Positions 8,475-18,411 of a stretch of DNA of 44,124 nt are shown here, piece by piece. The notes under the pieces are model-generated. The model saw nothing but the letters and a program-made list of their open reading frames with translations. It was not told the DNA's origin and did no database searches. Made by a program: the position numbers and the translations under genes. This DNA is from Vibrio aestuarianus (GTDB taxonomy: Bacteria > Pseudomonadota > Gammaproteobacteria > Enterobacterales > Vibrionaceae), in assembly GCF_012395185.1 (NCBI RefSeq), contig NZ_JAAZTU010000033.1, positions 1-44,124 on the forward strand. The letters run 5' to 3'. The first letter of the stretch is position 1. Each line of letters begins with the position of its first letter.

Positions 8475-8488
8475 TATCAGCCACCGAC

Positions 8489-8971
8489 CTATTTGTTATC
8501 GATTGACTTACGTAACCAATGAATATGATGAGAAAAACCTGACTGCTGATAAAAAGACTGCGCACCCTGATTAAAATCCCACACTTCAACAAAAACTTCG
8601 CTTACACCATAGTCTTCAAAAGTTTGTTCTATTTTGTTTAGCAACATCTGCGCGATCTTTTGTTGGCGCTCTTTTGGCTCAACATAAAGCTCATCAATAC
8701 TTCCCATTTGCACAGGTTGGCTAACTGTCGAGATCAGCTCACAAAAATGCCCCGTAATAAAACCGACAATCGCCCCTTGCTTTTTTGCGACATAAACTAA
8801 GCATTCTGGATCATCGAGATAGCGAGCAATGCTTTTCTCTTGTTCTATCTCTTCTGCGGTTTTGAAATATTGCGGGCAAGCGAGATGATGTTCATGGTGA
8901 AGGTCATACATTAGTTGGTTCAATGATGCCAAATCGGTATCACCGGCTGGGGCAATCGTTATTTGCGACAT
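8489..8971 (-). CDS. GNAT-family N-acetyltransferase
   Basis: A 160-residue acetyltransferase. The acetyl-CoA binding region reads YVEPKERQQKIAQMLLNKIE, close to the Q/RxxGxG/A motif, and the end (EVWDFNQGAQSFYQQSGFSH) is the usual motif B. I prefer the ATG at 8971 (MSQITIAPAG), where similarity to GNAT proteins begins, over an upstream start at 9049 that adds 26 unconvincing residues; neither has a strong ribosome site. It is the first gene of a probable two-gene unit with the NUDIX-PAP2 gene. The acceptor substrate is unknown. Confidence 0.85.
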   Translation of the reverse strand: MSQITIAPAGDTDLASLNQLMYDLHHEHHLACPQYFKTAEEIEQEKSIARYLDDPECLVYVAKKQGAIVGFITGHFCELISTVSQPVQMGSIDELYVEPKERQQKIAQMLLNKIEQTFEDYGVSEVFVEVWDFNQGAQSFYQQSGFSHHIHWLRKSIDNK

Positions 8972-9149
8972 ATTTTGCACCATGAATGAAGAAAGCTGGG
9001 GCACGATTTTATAAGATAGCTCTGAAAAAATACATCTCGACGTAGTCACTTTTCATGCAAACACTTTCTAAAGCTGTCTCATTGTTAAGATATAGAGAAC
9101 AAAGTACCCTAATAATAATTTAAGTAAATCACTATTTGCTACTCACATT

Positions 9150-9178
9150 GAAAAACGCCTCACAGCATGTGAGGCGTT
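9150..9178 (-). terminator. Terminator of the prp operon
   Basis: AACGCCTCAC (9154-9163) and GTGAGGCGTT (9169-9178) form a ten-pair stem with a five-base loop. On the minus strand the stem runs into TTTTT, 20 bases after the prpE stop. Confidence 0.88.
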
Positions 9179-9197
9179 AATACCATCGTTAATAAAC

Positions 9198-11075
9198 CTA
9201 GTGATGCAGCGCTTTTTCAAGCTCACTAAGGCTAGCTGGATCATCAATTGTTGAAGGTACGGCGTATTCATCGCCATCGGCAATTTGACGAATCACCCGT
9301 CGTAGAATTTTACCTGAACGCGTTTTGGGTAAACGTTCGACCACCAAGGCATGCTTAAAGCAAGCGACTGCTCCAATCTCACTACGCACTTTACCAATTA
9401 ACTCTTTTTCTAATTCCAGCTCATCGAGCTTGATACCATCTTTAAGTACCACCAAACCCAATGGCAACTGCCCTTTCAGTTCATCGTACACACCAACGAC
9501 TGCACATTCAGCAACAGCAGGATGCGCACCGACAATTTCTTCCATTTCACCCGTCGATAATCGATGCCCAGCGACATTGATCACATCGTCAATTCGCCCC
9601 ATGATAAACAGATAACCGTCTTCATCGAGATAACCACCATCACCGGAAACATAATAACCTTCAAATTGCGCTAGGTAGCCGGATTCAAAACGATCATGGT
9701 TGCGCCACACTGTCGGCAAACAGCTTGGTGGTAGCGGTCGTTTAAGTGCAACAAACCCTTGTTGATTTGCGGGTAATATTTCACCAAATTCATTGAGAAT
9801 TTCAACCTGATAACCGGGAAGCGGCTTAGTTGCAGAGCCGGCCTTAACTGGCATAAGTTCTAAACCAGTAGGGTTACCCGCTATCGCCCAGCCGGTTTCG
9901 GTTTGCCACCAATGGTCAATAACTGGTTTGTTGGTGTGCAGTTCTACCCACTCTAAGGTCGGTGGATCAAGCCTTTCTCCGGCCATAAAAATAGTTTTTA
10001 ACTTGGACAAATCATAACGCTTCAAACCATCGCCATTAGGATCTTCTTTCTTAATGGCCCGAAAAGCGGTAGGGGCAGAGAATAGCGCTTCGACTTGATA
10101 CTCTTCACACACTCGCCAAAACGCGGCAGGGTCTGGTGTCCGCACCGGTTTCCCTTCATACAAGATAGTGGTACAACCATGAATAAGCGGCGCATAGACA
10201 ATATAGGAGTGCCCAACAACCCACCCCACATCCGAAGCTGCCCAGAATACTCCGTTTTGCGGCATGTTATAGATAGTCGACATCGAATACTTCATCGCTA
10301 CCGCATGACCACCGTTGTCACGCACCACGCCCTTCGGCTTACCTGTCGTACCAGAAGTATAAAGAATATAAAGCGGATCAGTTGCTAACACCGGAACACA
10401 ACCGTGAGGAAGTGCAGCTTTAACCGCGCTATTCCATTCAATATCTCGCTCATGGTTTAGTTCAGCCACATGCTCGGAGCGTTGCAATACCAACACTTTT
10501 TCTGGCTTCCAGTGACTGTCTAAAATCGCGCGATCCACCAGCGGTTTATAAGGCAGAATCTTATCGACTTCGATACCGCACGATGCCGTCATGATCACTT
10601 TCGGCTCGGCATCTTCAATTCGCACTGCCAGTTCATTGGGGGCAAAACCACCAAAGACCACAGAATGAATCGCGCCGAGTCTTGCACATGCGAGCATTGC
10701 CATCGCAGCTTCAGGGATCATCGGCATGTAGATGATTACCCTATCGCCTTTAGTCACGCCTTGTTCAGCCAGCATGCCAGCGACTTTTGCCACTTGGTTA
10801 CGTAATTCGGTATATGTATATTGGCGTTTTCTGCCCGTTACAGGAGAATCATAAATCAAGGCGGTTCGTTCACCTCGCCCTTGTTCACAGTGATAATCCA
10901 ACGCCAGCCAACAGGTATTAAGCACACCATCAGCAAACCAGCGTTCAATACCGTTGCTGTCTTTTTGTAATATGGTTTTCGGAAATTCAAACCAATCAAT
11001 CTGTTTAGCTTGCGTTTGCCAAAATGATTCTGGTTCGGATTGAGCCCATTGATATTCCTTTAAATATGCAGACAT
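9198..11075 (-). CDS. prpE: Propionyl-CoA synthetase PrpE
   Basis: A 625-residue acyl-CoA synthetase of the ANL superfamily that activates propionate to propionyl-CoA with ATP. Visible motifs are the P-loop YTSGTTGKPKGVV, the adenylate site WWQTETGWAIAG, YVSGDGGYLDEDGYLFIMGR, and the C-terminal PKTRSGKILRR containing the catalytic, acetylatable lysine. The ATG at 11075 is preferred to a GTG five codons earlier because AAGGAAAA sits at ideal spacing before it. It is the last gene of the operon, 29 bases after prpF, and feeds the pathway when the source is free propionate. Confidence 0.95.
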   Translation of the reverse strand: MSAYLKEYQWAQSEPESFWQTQAKQIDWFEFPKTILQKDSNGIERWFADGVLNTCWLALDYHCEQGRGERTALIYDSPVTGRKRQYTYTELRNQVAKVAGMLAEQGVTKGDRVIIYMPMIPEAAMAMLACARLGAIHSVVFGGFAPNELAVRIEDAEPKVIMTASCGIEVDKILPYKPLVDRAILDSHWKPEKVLVLQRSEHVAELNHERDIEWNSAVKAALPHGCVPVLATDPLYILYTSGTTGKPKGVVRDNGGHAVAMKYSMSTIYNMPQNGVFWAASDVGWVVGHSYIVYAPLIHGCTTILYEGKPVRTPDPAAFWRVCEEYQVEALFSAPTAFRAIKKEDPNGDGLKRYDLSKLKTIFMAGERLDPPTLEWVELHTNKPVIDHWWQTETGWAIAGNPTGLELMPVKAGSATKPLPGYQVEILNEFGEILPANQQGFVALKRPLPPSCLPTVWRNHDRFESGYLAQFEGYYVSGDGGYLDEDGYLFIMGRIDDVINVAGHRLSTGEMEEIVGAHPAVAECAVVGVYDELKGQLPLGLVVLKDGIKLDELELEKELIGKVRSEIGAVACFKHALVVERLPKTRSGKILRRVIRQIADGDEYAVPSTIDDPASLSELEKALHH

Positions 11076-11104
11076 AACATTTTCCTTCACGTCATTTTTC
11101 TATT

Positions 11105-12280
11105 TTAAAGATGGACTCTCACCCAACCTTCCATTAATACTCGCGCACTACGACTCATTACCGCCTTTTCTACCGTCCAATTATTATTGATTCTGGTAGC
11201 ACTCGCCCCCACTTTCAATGAGCCCGATGGATGACCAAAAGTGACCGACTCTTTTTCGCCGCCACCGGCCATCATATTCACCAAAGTTCCGGGCACACAA
11301 GCGGCTGATGCGATGGCGACCGCCGCCGTACCCATCATGGCATGATGCAGTTTGCCCATCGATAAGGCTCTGACCAGAATATCCACTTCGCTTGCAGAAA
11401 CCGCTTTACCGCTCGATGACAGATAGTTTTGCGCTTTTGCCACAAACGCGACCTTTGGCGTATGTTGACGTTGCTGTGCCTGTTCGAGATGTTCAATCAA
11501 TCCCATTTTTAATGCGCCATAAGCACGAATCGATTCAAACATCGCCAACGCTTTTTCATCGCTATTGATTTGATCTTGCAGCTCAATACCTTGATAACCA
11601 ATCGCATTCGCTTCAACAAAAATGGTTGGAATGCCTGCATTAATCATGGTGGCTTTTAAGGTGCCTAAACCGGGTACTTCCAGATCATCAACCAAATTTC
11701 CTGTTGGGAACATGGAGCGATTATCATCTGCCGCTGTATCTGCGGGGTTGATAAAATCAACCTGAATTTCGGCAGCAGGGAACGTCACGCCGTCTAATTC
11801 AAAATCGCCCATTTCTTGTACTTCACCATTACAAATCGGCACATGCACTAAAATGGTTTTTCCAATATTCACTTGCCACACGCGCACCGTTACCACACCA
11901 TTATTGGGAATGCGCTCTTCGTCGATAAAGCCACTATGAAGGGCAAACGGGCCTACTGCAGCGGAAAGATTGCCGCAATTTCCACTCCAATCGACAAACG
12001 GTTTATCGATAGAAACTTGTCCGAACAGGTAATCAACATCGTGATCGTCTCGCTCGCTTTTACTGACAATGACGGTTTTACTGGTGCTCGATGTAGCCCC
12101 CCCCATGCCATCAATCTGCTTAGCATAAGGATCAGGGCTACCAATCACACGTAGCAACAGCTGGTCTCTGATTTCTCCAGCTTGTTGCGCAGCTTGTGGT
12201 AAATCTTCTAATCGAAAGAAAACGCCTTTGCTCGTACCACCACGCATATAGGTAGCTGGGATTTTTAATGATTTACTCAC
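11105..12280 (-). CDS. prpF: 2-methylaconitate isomerase PrpF
   Basis: A 391-residue protein of the PrpF/diaminopimelate-epimerase-like fold. MRGGTSKGVFF at the N-terminus, GMGGATSSTSK and the CGNLSAAVGPFA segment (with the active-site Cys region) are typical. It isomerises trans-2-methylaconitate made by AcnD to the cis form, which a standard aconitase hydrates. The GTG start at 12280 has GGGAG eight bases upstream, and that ribosome site overlaps the acnD stop region, indicating tight coupling. Its presence explains why no prpD is found. Confidence 0.94.
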   Translation of the reverse strand: MSKSLKIPATYMRGGTSKGVFFRLEDLPQAAQQAGEIRDQLLLRVIGSPDPYAKQIDGMGGATSSTSKTVIVSKSERDDHDVDYLFGQVSIDKPFVDWSGNCGNLSAAVGPFALHSGFIDEERIPNNGVVTVRVWQVNIGKTILVHVPICNGEVQEMGDFELDGVTFPAAEIQVDFINPADTAADDNRSMFPTGNLVDDLEVPGLGTLKATMINAGIPTIFVEANAIGYQGIELQDQINSDEKALAMFESIRAYGALKMGLIEHLEQAQQRQHTPKVAFVAKAQNYLSSSGKAVSASEVDILVRALSMGKLHHAMMGTAAVAIASAACVPGTLVNMMAGGGEKESVTFGHPSGSLKVGASATRINNNWTVEKAVMSRSARVLMEGWVRVHL

Positions 12281-12292
12281 TTATCTTTCTCC

Positions 12293-14914
12293 CTACTGAG
12301 CCAGAAAATCTTGCGCGAAACGTTGTAATACACCGCCTGCGTTATAGACATTCACTTCATCAGCCGTGTCTAAACGACACGTCACCGCAACGTCTAGTTT
12401 CTCACCGTTTCTTTCGCCTTGAGTACGAGTGATAACCAAAGCTAAATCGACACCCGGTTTGATCTCACCTACAACATCATAAAGTTCAGTACCATCGAGC
12501 TCTAATATGTGACGATCAGTCCCTGCTTTAAATTGCAGTGGTAGCACGCCCATACCGACTAAATTGGTGCGATGAATACGTTCAAAACCTTCAGCCACAA
12601 TCGCTTCAACGCCAGCTAAACGCACTCCTTTAGCCGCCCAGTCACGAGATGAACCCTGACCGTAATCGGCTCCTGCGATAATAATGAGCGGTTGTTTACG
12701 ATTCATGTAGGTTTCAATGGCTTCCCACATACGTGTTACCTGCCCTTCAGGCTCAATGCGCGCCAGTGATCCTTGCTGAACCTTACCCCGCTGTTGCACC
12801 ATTTCATTGAATAACTTGGGGTTAGCAAAAGTGGCACGCTGCGCGGTGAGGTGATCGCCTCGGTGGGTTGCATACGAATTAAAATCAGCTTCTGGAACCC
12901 CCATCTGGGTCAGGTACTCACCTGCGGCACTAGAAGCTAAAATAGCGTTCGATGGTGATAGGTGGTCGGTAGTGATATTGTCACCCAAAATCGCCAGAGG
13001 ACGCATACCAGACAAACTTCTCTCACCAGCTAGTGCACCTTGCCAATAAGGAGGACGACGGATGTAGGTACTCATTGGCCGCCAATCATAAAGCGGATTG
13101 TTGTTTGCTGCTTCACTCTCTGGCTTAAACATCTGAATATAGATTTGATTGAACTGTGCCGGTTTTACGTGATGATTAACAACAGCATCAATGTCTTCAT
13201 CGCTCGGCCACAAGTCATTGAGATAGATCGGGTTACCTTGCACATCAGTGCCCAATGCATCTTTTTCAATATCAAAACGAATCGTTCCCGCCAACGCGTA
13301 AGCCACCACCAACGGTGGTGAAGCTAAGAATGCTTGTTTGGCATAAGGGTGAATACGACCGTCAAAGTTGCGGTTGCCCGATAACACTGCAGTAGTGTAA
13401 AGGTCGCGTTCGATGATTTCATTTTGGATGAGCGGATCCAGCGCACCACTCATACCATTACAGGTGGTACATGCATAGCCGACAATCCCAAAACCAAGCT
13501 GCTCTAACTCTGGTAGTAATCCCGCATCTTCTAGGTATAACTTGGCCACTTTTGAACCTGGAGCGAATGACGTTTTCACCCAAGGTTTACGCACCAAACC
13601 AAGCTGATTCGCTTTTTTGGCCAACAGCGCTGCTGCAACCACATTACGTGGGTTACTGGTATTGGTACACGACGTAATGGCGGCGATGATCACTGCACCA
13701 TCTGGCAATTCACCCTCTTTTTCTTGCCATTCACCAGCGATACCGCGCTGAGCGAGTTCGGAGGTGGGTAAGCGACGATGTGGATTAGAAGGTCCTGCAA
13801 GATTGCGTTGTACTTGTGATAAGTCAAATTCCAAAACACGCTCATATTCCGCGTGTTGCAAATCATCCGCCCACAACCCCGTTTGCTTTGCATATTGCTC
13901 CACTAACGCCACTTGCTCGGCATCTCGTCCCGTTAGCTTTAGGTAATTGATAGTCTGTTCATCAATGTAAAACATCCCTGCGGTTGCGCCGTATTCAGGT
14001 GTCATATTAGAGATGGTAGCGCGATCACCGATGGTCAAATTACGCGCCCCTTCACCAAAAAATTCCAGATAACACGAAACCACTCGCTGGTTACGCAGAA
14101 ATTCTGTTATCGCGAGTACAATATCGGTAGCAGTGATACCGGGCTGACGGTTCCCGGTTAATTTCACCCCAACAATATCGGGTAAACGCATCATTGATGG
14201 GCGACCGAGCATCACTGTTTCGGCCTCTAGGCCGCCAACACCAATCGCTATCACACCTAATGCATCGACATGCGGCGTGTGGCTGTCGGTGCCAACACAC
14301 GTATCTGGAAAGGCAACACCATCTTTGACTTGAACCACAGGCGACATTTTTTCTAGATTAATTTGGTGCATGATGCCGTTACCCGCAGGGATGACGCTGA
14401 CATTTTCAAACGCGGTTTTACACCATTCGATAAAATGGAAGCGGTCTTCATTGCGACGGTCTTCAATTGCGCGATTTTTCTCAGAGGCATTAGGCTCAAA
14501 GCCTGCGTGCTCCACCGCTAAGGAGTGATCGACTATTAATTGCGTCTCCACCACTGGATTAACCTTGGCTGGATCACCACCTTGTTCGGCAATCGCATCT
14601 CTTAAACCAGCTAAATCAACCAATGCGGTTTGGCCTAAAATATCGTGACAAACGACACGCGCTGGATACCAAGGAAAATCAAGGTCACGCTTGCGCTCAA
14701 TCAATTGCTTTAAAGAATCAACCAATGCATGCGGCTCGCAACGACGGACTAAGTTTTCCGCCAAAATTCGCGAGGTGTAAGGGAGTTTTTCGTACGCACC
14801 CATTTGAATTTCATCAACCGCTTGGCGCGCATCAAAATAATCCAGTGTTGTACCTGCCAATGGTTTTTTGTATTGGCTACTACTCTGAAATTGGCTAACT
14901 GTTTGATTATTCAT
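12293..14914 (-). CDS. acnD: Fe/S-dependent 2-methylcitrate dehydratase AcnD
   Basis: An aconitase-family enzyme of 873 residues from the ATG at 14914 (a GTG three codons earlier is possible). The iron-sulfur cluster ligands are in ITSCTNTSNP and GYACTTCNGMSGA. GTDSHTPHVDALGVIAIGVGG and the C-terminal swivel-domain loop GADYGQGSSRDWAAKG are aconitase signatures. It dehydrates 2-methylcitrate and requires PrpF downstream to give a usable isomer. The gene lies between prpC and prpF as in other AcnD-type operons. Distinction from AcnA rests mainly on this context. Confidence 0.94.
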   Translation of the reverse strand: MNNQTVSQFQSSSQYKKPLAGTTLDYFDARQAVDEIQMGAYEKLPYTSRILAENLVRRCEPHALVDSLKQLIERKRDLDFPWYPARVVCHDILGQTALVDLAGLRDAIAEQGGDPAKVNPVVETQLIVDHSLAVEHAGFEPNASEKNRAIEDRRNEDRFHFIEWCKTAFENVSVIPAGNGIMHQINLEKMSPVVQVKDGVAFPDTCVGTDSHTPHVDALGVIAIGVGGLEAETVMLGRPSMMRLPDIVGVKLTGNRQPGITATDIVLAITEFLRNQRVVSCYLEFFGEGARNLTIGDRATISNMTPEYGATAGMFYIDEQTINYLKLTGRDAEQVALVEQYAKQTGLWADDLQHAEYERVLEFDLSQVQRNLAGPSNPHRRLPTSELAQRGIAGEWQEKEGELPDGAVIIAAITSCTNTSNPRNVVAAALLAKKANQLGLVRKPWVKTSFAPGSKVAKLYLEDAGLLPELEQLGFGIVGYACTTCNGMSGALDPLIQNEIIERDLYTTAVLSGNRNFDGRIHPYAKQAFLASPPLVVAYALAGTIRFDIEKDALGTDVQGNPIYLNDLWPSDEDIDAVVNHHVKPAQFNQIYIQMFKPESEAANNNPLYDWRPMSTYIRRPPYWQGALAGERSLSGMRPLAILGDNITTDHLSPSNAILASSAAGEYLTQMGVPEADFNSYATHRGDHLTAQRATFANPKLFNEMVQQRGKVQQGSLARIEPEGQVTRMWEAIETYMNRKQPLIIIAGADYGQGSSRDWAAKGVRLAGVEAIVAEGFERIHRTNLVGMGVLPLQFKAGTDRHILELDGTELYDVVGEIKPGVDLALVITRTQGERNGEKLDVAVTCRLDTADEVNVYNAGGVLQRFAQDFLAQ

Positions 14915-14992
14915 TACTTCCACCCATCACATTATTCCTCCCCCAAACCATCCCCAAAGTGGGGAACGCTTTATATTTCACACAACTGAGCG

Positions 14993-16123
14993 TTATTTAC
15001 GTTGCTCTATCGGTAACCATTGTTGATGCTCTGGGCCATCGTAGTCGGCACTTGGGCGAATGATTCGGTTATTGGCACGTTGTTCAAAAACATGCGCAGC
15101 CCAGCCTGTTAAACGACTCATCACAAAAATAGGGGTAAAGAGTTTGGTGGGAATATCCATAAAGTGATAAGCCGAAGCATGGAAGAAATCGGCATTGCAG
15201 AATAAGCCTTTTTCGCGCTTCATCACCGCTTCGACTCTCTCTGACACGGCATACAGATGAGTATCGCCGACGGCTTCAGACAGAGTTTTAGACCAGCGTT
15301 TGATCAGCGCATTGCGCGGGTCACTTTCACGATAAATTGCATGACCAAACCCCATGATTTTGTCTTTATTAGCGAGCATTTGCAGGATGTTGGACTCTGC
15401 TTCTTCAGGTGTTTGCCAATTTTCAATCATTTCCATTGCAGCTTCATTGGCACCACCATGCAACGGGCCACGCAATGTACCAATAGCACCAGTCACGCAA
15501 GAGTGGATGTCTGACAAGGTAGATGCACACACTCGCGCTGCAAACGTTGAAGCATTAAATTCATGCTCAGCGTACAAAATTAGTGAGCAATGCATCACTT
15601 GCTTATGTAGCTCGCTTGGGGTTTTCCCGGTCAACATTTTCAAAAAGTAACCACCGATGCAATCTTCACTTTGATCTTCGGTATCAATGCGAACGCCATC
15701 GTGGCTAAAACGATACCAGTAACAAATAATGGCCGGAAACAGCGCCAACATGCGCTCAGTCGCACTGAGTTGCTCATCAAAGCTGTGTTCAGTTTCAAGA
15801 TTACCAAGTACAGAACAGCCTGTGCGCATGACATCCATTGGGTGCGCATCCGCAGGGATAAGCTCTAGTGCAGCCTTCAGTGACTGTGGCAAACCACGTA
15901 GACCAATTAAACGAGTTTTGTATTGATCCAGTTCGGCTTGGGTAGGTAAATGTCCAACCAATAATAAATGCGCGACTTCTTCAAATTGTGCGTTATTGGC
16001 GAGGTCAGTAATATCGTAACCTCGATAAGTTAAGCCAGTTCCGGTTTTTCCTACGGTACACAAAGCAGTAACGCCCGCGCTTTGTCCGCGTAGACCTGCG
16101 CCGCCGAGTGGTGCATTTGACAT
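14993..16123 (-). CDS. prpC: 2-methylcitrate synthase PrpC
   Basis: A 376-residue citrate-synthase-family enzyme that condenses propionyl-CoA with oxaloacetate. Active-site regions are visible: GPLHGGANEAAMEMIENW, MGFGHAIYRESDPRN with the catalytic His, and FFHASAYHFMDIP with an Asp near the usual catalytic position. The short N-terminus and length fit methylcitrate synthases rather than GltA. GGAG lies before the ATG. A 266-base gap separates it from prpB and shows no gene; acnD follows after 78 bases. Confidence 0.95.
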   Translation of the reverse strand: MSNAPLGGAGLRGQSAGVTALCTVGKTGTGLTYRGYDITDLANNAQFEEVAHLLLVGHLPTQAELDQYKTRLIGLRGLPQSLKAALELIPADAHPMDVMRTGCSVLGNLETEHSFDEQLSATERMLALFPAIICYWYRFSHDGVRIDTEDQSEDCIGGYFLKMLTGKTPSELHKQVMHCSLILYAEHEFNASTFAARVCASTLSDIHSCVTGAIGTLRGPLHGGANEAAMEMIENWQTPEEAESNILQMLANKDKIMGFGHAIYRESDPRNALIKRWSKTLSEAVGDTHLYAVSERVEAVMKREKGLFCNADFFHASAYHFMDIPTKLFTPIFVMSRLTGWAAHVFEQRANNRIIRPSADYDGPEHQQWLPIEQRK

Positions 16124-16389
16124 GTTGAACTCCTTTTCTTGCTCTCACGCCCTATCTCGTGTGGATGTGCTTTTATCTTCATCATGTCTTGTCTTTCTAA
16201 AAACCTGAAGTTGTAGAAAAACACATAATTAGGTAGCGGGTCGTTCAAGCTATTTCACGTTATTGAATATGCTCATTTAGAGCTTGTTATTTCTATTTAT
16301 CTTGTTAGTGGCCGATAGTTAATTCAGTCCATGCTGTATTCTGTTGATTTTTATTTGATGCATTGCGCTTTTCATTCAACGCACTTCAC

Positions 16390-17286
16390 TTATTCTTTCT
16401 CAGAGAACAGCTGATCGAGTTTGTCTTCATAATCGTGGTAATTGAGATAATCATAAAGTTCGTTGCGGGTTTGCATCGTATCGAGTAAGGCTTCTTGGTT
16501 GCCATGTTCGAGTAAATGGCGATACACCATTTCAGCCGCTTTATTCATTGCTCGGAACGCACTGAGTGGATAAAGCACCATGTCAACTTTCGATTTGGCT
16601 AAGTCCTGACAGCCATAAAGTGGCGTCTGACCAAACTCAGTGATGTTGGCCAAAATAGGCACGTGTTTGCCACTGGCCGCAGCAAGGGCGGTCGAGAAAC
16701 GGTCATACTGCTCTAGAGTGGTCATCGCTTCCGGGAAAATCATGTCTGCGCCAGCGTCCACACAAGCAATCGCACGCTCTATTGCGCTATCAATCCCTTC
16801 CACCGCTAACGCATCCGTTCGTGCCATGATGACAAATTCAGGATTGATTCGCGCATCGACAGCCGCTTTCACGCGATCCACCATTTCTTGCTGACTGACA
16901 ATAGCTTTGTTTGGTCGGTGACCACAGCGCTTCTGCGCTACTTGATCTTCCATATGGATCGCGGCTGCACCGGCTTTTTCCATCGCTTTGATCGTGCGGG
17001 CAATGTTAAATGCACCACCGAATCCGGTATCTATATCGACCAGCAAAGGCAAATCACACGCATTAGTAATGCGTTCCACATCCACCAGCACATCGTTAAG
17101 CGTTGTTATGCCAAGATCCGGCAATCCATAAGACGCATTGGCAATACCGCCACCGGAAAGATAAATCGCTTGGTGACCTAAACGTTTCGCCATCATGGCG
17201 CAATAAGGGTTGACGGTGCCGACAATTTGCAGCGGGTCATTACTTTGCACGGCGAGTCTAAATTTCGCCCCCGGACTTAAGCTCAT
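16390..17286 (-). CDS. prpB: 2-methylisocitrate lyase PrpB
   Basis: A 298-residue member of the isocitrate lyase/PEP mutase family that cleaves 2-methylisocitrate to pyruvate and succinate. The catalytic loop [12 protein letters not shown] is intact, and [20 protein letters not shown] and the metal-site EDQ segment precede it. AGGAG lies before the ATG. It is the first enzyme gene after the regulator. Confidence 0.96.
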   Translation of the reverse strand: MSLSPGAKFRLAVQSNDPLQIVGTVNPYCAMMAKRLGHQAIYLSGGGIANASYGLPDLGITTLNDVLVDVERITNACDLPLLVDIDTGFGGAFNIARTIKAMEKAGAAAIHMEDQVAQKRCGHRPNKAIVSQQEMVDRVKAAVDARINPEFVIMARTDALAVEGIDSAIERAIACVDAGADMIFPEAMTTLEQYDRFSTALAAASGKHVPILANITEFGQTPLYGCQDLAKSKVDMVLYPLSAFRAMNKAAEMVYRHLLEHGNQEALLDTMQTRNELYDYLNYHDYEDKLDQLFSEKE

Positions 17287-17403
17287 GAGATTCTCCTAAT
17301 CAGTGCGCTTTAGATTTCGATTCTTTTCGTCTTGAAGTGGTTCTACACTGACACTCAGCCTGTACCACCACTATTTATTTAATAACTTCAAGCCATTGGC
17401 TAT

Positions 17404-18135
17404 CTACTGTTCGTTCGCAATCTGCTGCTCAATCAATTTCCGGCTACCGGAGATATGGCGTCGCATTAACATTTCAGCCAATTCTTCATCGCGGTTTTTT
17501 ATCGCTTGCAGAATGTATTTATGCTCATCTAACGCCTCTTTAGGGCGTGAATGTGAACGCGGTGATTGATAGCGATACATACGTAATAAGTGATAAAGCT
17601 CATCGCACAATAAAGTGATGAGTTTCTGATTGCGGCTCGCTTTGATGATGCAGTAATGAAAGTCGAAATCACCATGCTGGTGAAAGTAAGACGCCCCTTC
17701 CACTTGGTCGATATGGTGAGAATGTGTCGACAATAACCCTTCAAGTCTAATTAACTCGTCGGTGTTGATATTGCGAGCCGCAAGCCTGGCGGCCATTCCT
17801 TCAAGAGCCTCGCGCACCGCGTATAACTCAACTAATTTGTCGGGTGATAGTTGAATAACTCGTGCGCCAATATGTGGGATACGCTCGATCAAGCCTAACC
17901 CTTCCACTCGCATAATAGCTTCACGCAGTGGACCTCGGCTGACTTGAAAGTGTTTGGCAAGTTCCGGTTCTGAAATCTTACTGCCGGGTGCGATTTGCCC
18001 TTCAACAATCGCTTCAATCAAATACTCAGTGAGATTCTCAGATTTAGTGCTTTCTTTTTCTGGCTTAACCATCAACTCTTTTTGACGCTCAAGAGTGCTT
18101 GTTTTTAGCGCTTTATTTTGGACTATTGTATTCAT
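17404..18135 (-). CDS. GntR-family (FCD) regulator of the prp operon
   Basis: A 243-residue regulator with an N-terminal winged helix (LTEYLIEAIVEGQIAPGSKI, then SEPELAKHFQVSRGPLREAI) and a C-terminal FCD helical domain (LYAVREALEGMAARLAARNI; Asp and His residues for a metal site in DFDFHYCIIKA and later EHKYILQAIKN). This class binds small organic acids and commonly represses its own operon. It heads the gene series ending with prpE, and palindromic boxes lie just upstream (18230-18264) and inside the gene (17724-17734). I recall the name PrpQ for similar GntR regulators of propionate genes in gamma-proteobacteria but do not assert identity. Confidence 0.9.
   Translation of the reverse strand: MNTIVQNKALKTSTLERQKELMVKPEKESTKSENLTEYLIEAIVEGQIAPGSKISEPELAKHFQVSRGPLREAIMRVEGLGLIERIPHIGARVIQLSPDKLVELYAVREALEGMAARLAARNINTDELIRLEGLLSTHSHHIDQVEGASYFHQHGDFDFHYCIIKASRNQKLITLLCDELYHLLRMYRYQSPRSHSRPKEALDEHKYILQAIKNRDEELAEMLMRRHISGSRKLIEQQIANEQ
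17724..17734. promoter_or_regulatory. Internal copy of the GntR operator box
   Basis: GTGTCGACAAT within the GntR coding sequence is identical over 11 bases to the left half of the operator at 18233-18243. It lies about 500 bases inside the transcript and could be a downstream auxiliary operator or chance. Confidence 0.35.
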
Positions 18136-18229
18136 CGTTTCGCCTTACACAGTTCTTCACTAGCCGGTTTACATCACTAAAAAGAAAATGTGTTAACAAT
18201 TAATCAAACTAAACACAAAATAGACCACC

Positions 18230-18264
18230 AAAGTGTCGACAATCAAGATAATTGTCGACACTTT
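18230..18264. promoter_or_regulatory. Double palindromic operator upstream of the prp regulator
   Basis: AAAGTGTCGACAAT (18230-18243) and its exact reverse complement ATTGTCGACACTTT (18251-18264) flank a seven-base spacer. Each arm contains the perfect palindrome TGTCGACA, so this is two operator boxes 19 bases apart, centre to centre. The shape suits a GntR/FCD dimer pair. It lies between the divergent regulator and lipoprotein genes and overlaps the putative -35 of the rightward promoter. Confidence 0.75.
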
Positions 18265-18279
18265 AGACTAATGTATAAT
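18252..18279 (+). promoter_or_regulatory. Candidate sigma-70 promoter for the lipoprotein gene
   Basis: TTGTCG at 18252-18257 and a perfect TATAAT at 18274-18279 are separated by 16 bases. The -35 lies within the right operator arm, so the GntR protein would be expected to control it as well. Confidence 0.5.
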
Positions 18280-18411
18280 AAACCGACTCAATGTCTAACC
18301 AGAATATAAGGTTAGATAGCAAGGTAACTCTGTGAGCTTGGAAAGGGAAAAACAATCATTGAACCGATAGAATAACAAATGCAAACAATCACCTATGACA
18401 TGGTAGTCACT

